NCBI GenBank assembly: GCA_964456255.1
Contig: CAYWDZ010000031.1
Coordinates: forward strand, 1 to 20,437
Reading direction: 5' to 3'
From: ZC4RG30 sp964456255
Lineage (GTDB): Bacteria; Pseudomonadota; Gammaproteobacteria; Steroidobacterales; Steroidobacteraceae
DNA: 20,437 nt
Shown: piece by piece, positions 15,815-20,437 of the stretch
Layout: the number at the start of each line of letters is the position of its first letter
How positions within the stretch are numbered: the stretch's first letter is position 1
The notes under the pieces: generated by a model
What the model was told of the DNA's origin: nothing
The model's input: the letters and a program-made list of their open reading frames with translations, nothing else
Databases searched by the model: none
Made by a program: the position numbers and the translations under genes

Positions 15815-16452
15815 GATTCCTCCGGCGAGCTCGGGGGCTCGGGCAGGTCGCGCGTCGCCGCGCGGAAACGCAGGTGCGGAGCGAGGTGAGGATCGGGCTC
15901 GGTGGGCCGGTCGATCACGAAGTTGTCGATCTGCCCGCCGCTCAAGGCCGGGTCGTTTGCCAGGCTCTGCAGGTAGAGCGGGACCAGATCAGGTGTGAGG
16001 GTTCCACCGGAGAGGCTCATCGTGTCGCGACGCGCCCCCAGAGTCAGATGGTCGAGCCACACGCCCGCGACATGGCGTTGGGCCAGCGCGGCCATTCGGG
16101 CCGAGAATGCCGCCGCGTTGGCGCTTTCGGATTTCAGCATTGCCAGCGCCTGCGACTTGGCCGAGATCTCGGCGGTCAGCCGGGTGGCGAGCTGCTCCAG
16201 TTCCTCCTGTGACAGCGAGTCCAGTTGCGCGGTCTGCGCTTCTTCGAGCGCCTCCTGCGCGGCCTGCCGGTCGTGCAGCGCTGTCAGCTCCGCGCGCATG
16301 CCATGCAGCTGCCACAGCGCGAAGCCCCACATCACCAGCAATGCGGCACCGATCGTCAGCAGCCCGAAGCCGGCGCTGCGTGCATTGAGCAGGTCGCGGC
16401 TGGGACGGGCCGCGGCCTGGAACAGATTGACCTGCTGCAACGCCCTAGCCAT
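15811..16452 (-). CDS. PilN-like MSH biogenesis protein (MshI2-like)
   Basis: This is a 213-aa bitopic protein. The N-terminus MARALQQVNLFQAA resembles the QxINLL-type motif of PilN that contacts PilM. One transmembrane helix lies at about 29-48, then a long coiled coil (about 52-105, rich in Glu, Gln and Ala), then a small periplasmic domain (VAGVWLDHLTLGARRDTMSL, GGTLTPDLVPLYLQSLAND). It probably pairs with MshJ as PilN pairs with PilO. ATG 16452 overlaps the mshI stop by eight bases; an upstream in-frame start inside mshI was rejected. The C-terminal tail (DLPEPPSSPEES) is proline- and acid-rich. The symbol is left empty because naming of this gene varies between species. Confidence 0.87.
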   Translation of the reverse strand: MARALQQVNLFQAAARPSRDLLNARSAGFGLLTIGAALLVMWGFALWQLHGMRAELTALHDRQAAQEALEEAQTAQLDSLSQEELEQLATRLTAEISAKSQALAMLKSESANAAAFSARMAALAQRHVAGVWLDHLTLGARRDTMSLSGGTLTPDLVPLYLQSLANDPALSGGQIDNFVIDRPTEPDPHLAPHLRFRAATRDLPEPPSSPEES

Positions 16453-17398
16453 CGGTGGACTCCGTGCGCAGCGCGGCGCCAATCGCCAGGGCCGGGAGCC
16501 AGCCACCGGGGATCCCGGCCGGTTCGACGCTCTCCATGCAATCGCCAAGCCGCAACGGGTGCACCCGCAGGCCCGTCATCGAGGCAACTTCAGCGGCAAG
16601 CTGCGGTGTCAGGGCTTCAGCCGGTGCCACCACCAGATCGGTGATGGCGGGCTGGTCGAAGTGGGTTTCGTAGTAGTCGAGCGAGCGCTGCAGTTCCAGC
16701 GCCAGCGCATTGGGGTCGACCCCGCTGGCAGAGGAGTCGGTGCCGGCCTTGAAATGCAAGGTGGTGTCGTAATCGAAGCGGCGCGCCACGAACAGCTGGC
16801 CGCGGCGCGTGAGTACCAGCTGCGCATGGTCCTCGCGCAGCATCACGAAGGCCACGCCCTGTTCATCCTGCGGCAGCAATGCGCTGAGGTTGCGCTGGCA
16901 CAGTTCCGGAATGTCGATGACGTCGACGCGGTCGGTCTCGCGTTGCAATGCGCTGGCGATGGAGCGGGGCACATCGTTGCGTGTCGCGACCGCGAACAGC
17001 ATGCGACGGCTCGCGCGGTCGCGCCGCTCGGGCACATCGAACACATCCACGGACGCGTCATCCAGCGGGAAGTCGATGATCTCGCCCATGCGCCAGCGGG
17101 CCGCCGCGCGGATCTCCGCCTCGGGAACTTCCGGCGCTGCGATCTGCGCGAGCTGGTAGTCGTCCGCGCCGACCACGGCGCTGACCGGTGCGCGCCCCAG
17201 GTTTGCCTCGCGCAGCAGGCGGTGCAGCGCGTCATCCTCATAACCCCTGGAAGCACGCGCAACCGCGCAATGCAGTACCTGCGGCTTGCCATGAACGGGC
17301 CGCCGCACCACCGCGAGCGCAACCGCCTCGCCCGACGCGGCTATGCCTGCCCGGGTATCGGTGCGATGCCCGCGCCTCAATAGAGAATCCCAGCGCAC
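16445..17398 (-). CDS. mshI: MSH biogenesis protein MshI (PilM-like)
   Basis: This 317-aa cytoplasmic actin-like fold protein is first in the operon. I chose GTG 17398 because AAGAGGGA (17403-17410) sits four bases upstream; ATGs at 17422 and 17443 have no such site. The sequence begins RWDSLLRRGHRTDTRAGIAA (residues 2-21) and holds segments typical of the PilM/MshI family: VVGADDYQLAQIAAPEVPEA, AARWRMGEIIDFPLDDASVD, FVMLREDHAQLVLTRRGQLF, and LQRSLDYYETHFDQPAITDL near the C-terminus, ending with WLPALAIGAALR. The role is assembly of the inner-membrane alignment complex with the PilN-like protein. The length is normal for the core fold and no defect is seen. Confidence 0.87.
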   Translation of the reverse strand: MRWDSLLRRGHRTDTRAGIAASGEAVALAVVRRPVHGKPQVLHCAVARASRGYEDDALHRLLREANLGRAPVSAVVGADDYQLAQIAAPEVPEAEIRAAARWRMGEIIDFPLDDASVDVFDVPERRDRASRRMLFAVATRNDVPRSIASALQRETDRVDVIDIPELCQRNLSALLPQDEQGVAFVMLREDHAQLVLTRRGQLFVARRFDYDTTLHFKAGTDSSASGVDPNALALELQRSLDYYETHFDQPAITDLVVAPAEALTPQLAAEVASMTGLRVHPLRLGDCMESVEPAGIPGGWLPALAIGAALRTESTDG

Positions 17399-17402
17399 GA
17401 TG

Positions 17403-17410
17403 TCCCTCTT
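17403..17410 (-). promoter_or_regulatory. Ribosome-binding site deciding the mshI start
   Basis: AAGAGGGA on the minus strand, four bases before GTG 17398, is the best Shine-Dalgarno in this region and favours that start over the two upstream ATG codons. Confidence 0.55.
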
Positions 17411-17506
17411 GCGCCGATCCATTCGGCGCCCGGGACACAACATATCTACGGGCTGTCTGCCTGTATTGGAACCAGTCGACAGACCCTTATGTCATCTGCT
17501 CCAGAG

Positions 17507-17522
17507 TGTGCGCTGGCGCACA
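17507..17522. promoter_or_regulatory. Operator-like perfect inverted repeat upstream of the msh operon
   Basis: TGTGCGC-TG-GCGCACA is a perfect 7-bp inverted repeat with a 2-base centre in the 156-nt gap between the molybdenum enzyme operon and mshI. The tight loop makes a dimeric regulator site more likely than an RNA hairpin. No convincing -35/-10 pair was found; ACATTTTG lies next to it on the side away from mshI. Confidence 0.4.
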
Positions 17523-17554
17523 AAATGTCGGCCCGTGGGCAAGCTCCCCGGGGT

Positions 17555-19876
17555 TCAGGAGCGGGTCTGTGCCAGCGCCTGCTTCACCCGCTCCGCGCGA
17601 AACGGCGCGCGCCGGATGCGTACGCCGGTGGCATCGAAGATGGCATTGGCCACGGCCGCGATCACGGGCTTGTGGCTGCATTCGCCGGCGCCATAAGGCG
17701 CGAGGTCGGGGCGATCGGGGTTCGGGTCGCCGTTCACCAGCACCACTTCAATGTGCTCCGGCGTGTCGGCGTGGCGCAGGCTCGGGTAAGTCGCCCAGTC
17801 CACGCTGGTGACCTTCCCGATGTCGAAACTCACTTCTTCGTGCAGCGCGCGCGACAGGCCATGCAGCATGCCGCACTCGACCGTGTGCTTCAGGCCCATG
17901 GGGTTGATGACGAGGCCGCAGTCATGGGCGCACACCAGTCGCTTTGCCCACACGCGGCCCGTGTCGCGGTGGACTTCCACCTCGGCGATGACCGCGACAA
18001 TGGTGTTGCTGCGGATGGTGAACGCGATGCCGCGGCCGCTGAGCACATTGCCGCGCGCCGCGGCCTTCGGTGACGGGCGCGCGTCCCAGCCATACGCTTT
18101 CGCGGCGGCCTGCACCACCGCGATGGAACGCGCGGTGCGCACGCGATCGGCGTCGCCCATCTTCGTCATCATTGCCAGCCGGAACTGCACCGGGTCCGCC
18201 TTCGCGGCCGCGGCCAGTTCATCGATGAACGACTCGAACGCAAAGGTGACCTGCGGGCCATTCGGATCGCGCAGGTTGCCGGTGCGCAGCGGCGTCTCCC
18301 AGATCTGCGGCAGGGCTATGGAGCGCGTGAAGGTGCTGAGGGACGGAATGGCATACATCGACGAGGGCGTCGCCGCGCTGCCGCGTCCCGGCTGCTGCGG
18401 CCGGCGGCCCATCAGCTGGGCGATCAGCACCGTGTCCGGGTCGTTGTAGTTCAGGTGATTGTCGTCGATGGCGAAGGCCTGGTACTCGATGGCCTGCACC
18501 TTGCCGGCGGCGTCGAGCGCGCCACGCAGCTTGAACACATAGGGTGGGCCCTTGGTGTCCCATGCGGCCTCTTCGTCGCGCATCCACTGCACGCGCACCG
18601 GGCGCCCGAGTTCCTTCGCCAGGAATGCGGCCTCGAAACCGGCATCGTCGGCCGCGGTGCGGCCATACACCTGTGGGCCATCCATGTAGACCACGCGCAC
18701 CTTCTCGCGCGGCATGTCGAGAAAGCGGGCGACGCCATCGCGCAGGCCATAGGCCTTCATGTCGTTGGAGTAGAGGGTCATCTGCCCGTTCGATGGGTCG
18801 GCCAGCGCATGCGCCGGGCCGATGGAGGAGTGGCCCTGGTAGGGCACTTCGTATTCGGCGTGGATCACGTGCGCGGCATTGGCGAATGCGTCGAAATCGG
18901 GCTCCGTCGTGACGGGCGGCGCCGGCGACGCGGGCGCCTTGCTGCGGATGTAGTTGAACAGTTCTGCCGAAGACGGGAACGGCGCGGTATCCGGCTTCTT
19001 CCATTCCACCTTCAGTTGCCGCGCGGCATTGATGGCCTGCTCCTCGCGCTCGCACACCACGGCCACGTAGTTGCCGCGGCTCACCACGCGAATGAACCCG
19101 GGCAGCTTGGAGACGGAGGATTCATCGATGCGCACCAGCGTGGCACCGGCAAAGGCGGGGCGCACATTGCGCGCGTGCACCATGCCCGGCAGCTTCATGT
19201 CCACGGCCCATTTCGTGGTCGCCATGACCTTGCCGGGGATGTCGTAGCGGGCGATGGGCTGGCCCACCACCTTGAGTTCATTCACCGGCTTGACCTGCGC
19301 CTTGCCGGTGGTGGCATCTACATTGCGGCCGGTGAGTGTCACGTTGAAGTGCTTGCCGCCCACCAGTTCGGCGTAGGTCACCGTCCTTGCAGGGTTGGCC
19401 TTCAACGCGATGGTGGCATTGGCCACGGTGAGCGCTTCGAGTGGCGCGCCCAGGTGCTGGCTGCCCAGATCCAGCAGCACACGCCGCGCTTCGGCGGCCA
19501 CGCGGCGCATGGTGATGCCGTCGCGCTCCACGCCATCCGAGCCGCCCGAACCGCCCTGGTCCGGCGTGATGTCGGTGACACCCATGACGAGGCTGGTCCG
19601 GTCGTAGGCGATGTCCAGTTCGTCGCACATCATCTGCCGGTACGCGGTGCCCGTGCCCTGGCCGCCATCGGTCTTGCCCACGTAGAACGTGGCGGTGTTG
19701 TCCGGGTGGATCACGATCCAGGTGTCCAGCTGCAGGAAGTCCGGATCCGGATAGGGACCGGCCGCTGTCGCCTCTGCCGCCAGCGCACGCACCACGGGCA
19801 TTGCACCGATGCTCACGGTAATGGCGATGACGCCGGAGCCCTTGAGGAAATCCCGGCGCGCGAGCACGGCGCTCAC
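17555..19876 (-). CDS. Molybdopterin-binding large subunit of a xanthine dehydrogenase/isoquinoline oxidoreductase-type hydroxylase
   Basis: This 773-aa protein belongs to the molybdenum hydroxylase family (IorB/aldehyde oxidase type). A Tat signal is at the N-terminus (RRDFLKGSG, then AITVSIGAMPVVRALAAEA). Conserved cofactor segments are seen: GKTDGGQGTGTAYRQMMCDE (about 68-87), RYDIPGKVMATTKWAVDMKL, VPYQGHSSIGPAHALAD, PQVYGRTAADDAGFEAAFLA, and the catalytic Glu732 in PYGAGECSHKP. It would hydroxylate an aromatic N-heterocycle or oxidise an aldehyde in the periplasm; the substrate cannot be read from the sequence. GTG 19876 overlaps the small-subunit stop as GTGA and has AGGGAGA upstream. 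No FAD subunit, accessory XdhC-like gene or cytochrome accompanies it, so the acceptor is encoded elsewhere. Confidence 0.9.
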   Translation of the reverse strand: MSAVLARRDFLKGSGVIAITVSIGAMPVVRALAAEATAAGPYPDPDFLQLDTWIVIHPDNTATFYVGKTDGGQGTGTAYRQMMCDELDIAYDRTSLVMGVTDITPDQGGSGGSDGVERDGITMRRVAAEARRVLLDLGSQHLGAPLEALTVANATIALKANPARTVTYAELVGGKHFNVTLTGRNVDATTGKAQVKPVNELKVVGQPIARYDIPGKVMATTKWAVDMKLPGMVHARNVRPAFAGATLVRIDESSVSKLPGFIRVVSRGNYVAVVCEREEQAINAARQLKVEWKKPDTAPFPSSAELFNYIRSKAPASPAPPVTTEPDFDAFANAAHVIHAEYEVPYQGHSSIGPAHALADPSNGQMTLYSNDMKAYGLRDGVARFLDMPREKVRVVYMDGPQVYGRTAADDAGFEAAFLAKELGRPVRVQWMRDEEAAWDTKGPPYVFKLRGALDAAGKVQAIEYQAFAIDDNHLNYNDPDTVLIAQLMGRRPQQPGRGSAATPSSMYAIPSLSTFTRSIALPQIWETPLRTGNLRDPNGPQVTFAFESFIDELAAAAKADPVQFRLAMMTKMGDADRVRTARSIAVVQAAAKAYGWDARPSPKAAARGNVLSGRGIAFTIRSNTIVAVIAEVEVHRDTGRVWAKRLVCAHDCGLVINPMGLKHTVECGMLHGLSRALHEEVSFDIGKVTSVDWATYPSLRHADTPEHIEVVLVNGDPNPDRPDLAPYGAGECSHKPVIAAVANAIFDATGVRIRRAPFRAERVKQALAQTRS

Positions 19877-20346
19877 TTCCGTTCTCCCTGCAAGTCACGC
19901 ACTGCGCGTTTGATCGCGGACTGCACACGGTAGTACGTCATGCAGCGGCACAGCGCGCCGTCCATTGCGGTACGGATCTCGGCGTCGCTGGGGTTCGGGT
20001 TGCGATCCAGCAGGGCCTTGGCCGTCATGATCTGGCCGTTCTGGCAGTAGCCGCACTGCGCCGCCTGCTCGTCGATCCACGCCTGCTGCAGCGGATGCGG
20101 TTTGCCGCCCTTCGAGATGCCTTCGAGCGTGGTGACTTCGCCCTTCACGGCAGACACCGGGGTGATGCACGAGCGCGTCGCGACGCCATCAATGATCACG
20201 GTGCAGACGCTGCACTGGCCGAGACCGCAGCCGAAGCGCGGGCCGGTCAGGTCCAGGTCATTGCGCAGCACATACAAGAGAGGTGTCGAGGGGTCGACGT
20301 CCACTTCGTGGGACGTGCCATTGACGCGAAGTTTGGTGATGGCCAT
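19873..20346 (-). CDS. [2Fe-2S] small subunit of the molybdenum hydroxylase
   Basis: This 157-aa ferredoxin-like subunit (IorA/CoxS type) passes electrons from the molybdenum centre. Two cluster sites are complete: Cys40, 45, 48 and 60 (GCGLGQCSVCTV ... RSC) and Cys98, 101, 133 and 135 (CGYCQNGQ ... LCRCMTYYR). The second site carries MTYY in place of the more common xGxx after CRC, a variant I associate with Tat-linked two-subunit members. There is no signal peptide, so it is probably exported bound to the Tat-bearing large subunit. ATG 20346 has GAGGTGG at 20351-20357; the longer open frame would run into the tRNA and was rejected. It begins 27 nt after the tRNA-Pro 3' end. Confidence 0.92.
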   Translation of the reverse strand: MAITKLRVNGTSHEVDVDPSTPLLYVLRNDLDLTGPRFGCGLGQCSVCTVIIDGVATRSCITPVSAVKGEVTTLEGISKGGKPHPLQQAWIDEQAAQCGYCQNGQIMTAKALLDRNPNPSDAEIRTAMDGALCRCMTYYRVQSAIKRAVRDLQGERK

Positions 20347-20373
20347 GGCTCCACCTCGGGATTCGCGGAAAAA

Positions 20374-20437
20374 TGGTCGGGATGACAGGATTTGAACCTG
20401 CGACACCTACGTCCCGAACGTAGTGCTCTACCAGGCT
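20374..20437 (-). tRNA. tRNA-Pro(CGG), 5' end cut by the window
   Basis: The minus strand from the edge reads a D-arm end (AGCCTGGTAGAGCAC), an anticodon stem-loop CTACG-TTCGGGA-CGTAG giving anticodon CGG (proline, codon CCG), a TPsiC arm with GGTTCAAATCC, the acceptor strand CATCCCG, discriminator A and an encoded CCA ending at 20374. The first 12 or so bases lie outside the window. A T5 run follows CCA directly. Confidence 0.93.

Noticed and set aside
17531..17553. GCCCGTGGGC and CCCCGGGG after the molybdenum enzyme stop
   Set aside because: Short palindromes with almost no loop and no proper T-tract; not a supported terminator.
18455..19933. 492-codon plus-strand open frame opposite the molybdenum enzyme
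   Set aside because: It is antisense to a complete, motif-rich gene and has no recognisable domain.
20347..20406. N-terminal extension of the [2Fe-2S] subunit (MSQVQILSSRPF...)
   Set aside because: These residues are a translation of the tRNA-Pro 3' end; ATG 20346 with GAGGTGG is the real start.

Overview
The window reads as chromosomal DNA of a GC-rich Gammaproteobacterium. This is an inference from high GC with strong shadow ORFs, a mannose-sensitive haemagglutinin (MSH) type IV pilus operon, a PA0069-type radical SAM protein and a Cfa remnant. It could be something like the Steroidobacteraceae/Nevskiales, but the genus cannot be fixed from the sequence. Nearly all of it is coding; no intergenic stretch exceeds 300 bases, and I saw no insertion sequence, CRISPR array, rRNA or phage gene.

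Left part (1-7.6 kb): the 3' end of a PA0069-family radical SAM gene; a membrane-bound GGDEF-EAL (cyclic-di-GMP) protein; a convergent membrane PAS-PAS sensor that ends without an output domain; a 65-codon ORF that looks like an internally deleted cyclopropane-fatty-acid synthase (N- and C-terminal pieces joined); a DUF2238 (YjdF-like) membrane protein; a diheme c-type cytochrome with a chitobiase-C-terminal-like domain at its end; and a convergent, 14-nt-overlapping secreted YVTN beta-propeller protein.

Middle (7.7-17.4 kb): a compact minus-strand MSH pilus operon. In transcription order it is mshI (PilM-like), a PilN-like gene, mshJ (PilO-like), mshL (secretin), mshE (ATPase with an MshEN-type N-terminus), mshG (platform), mshA (major pilin), mshC, mshD, mshO and mshP. 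Most junctions are 1-8 nt overlaps, which suggests one translationally coupled unit; only mshA has a leader of about 100 nt and a strong ribosome-binding site. mshK, mshM, mshN, mshF, mshB and mshQ, known from Vibrio, are not present here. A perfect 7+7 bp inverted repeat lies upstream of mshI.

Right part (17.5-20.4 kb): a two-gene molybdenum hydroxylase operon (an isoquinoline 1-oxidoreductase/aldehyde oxidase-like Tat-exported large subunit and a [2Fe-2S] small subunit). It starts 27 nt downstream of a tRNA-Pro(CGG) gene that runs off the right edge.

Functional links: the MSH genes build a surface pilus whose extension ATPase probably senses cyclic-di-GMP, and a cyclic-di-GMP enzyme and a truncated PAS sensor lie in the same window. 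The cytochrome, the propeller and the molybdenum enzyme all appear to be exported and together suggest periplasmic redox chemistry, but nothing in the sequence proves they interact. The most notable observations are the cfa deletion remnant, the output-less PAS sensor, the cytochrome fusion, the minimal MSH operon and its operator-like palindrome.
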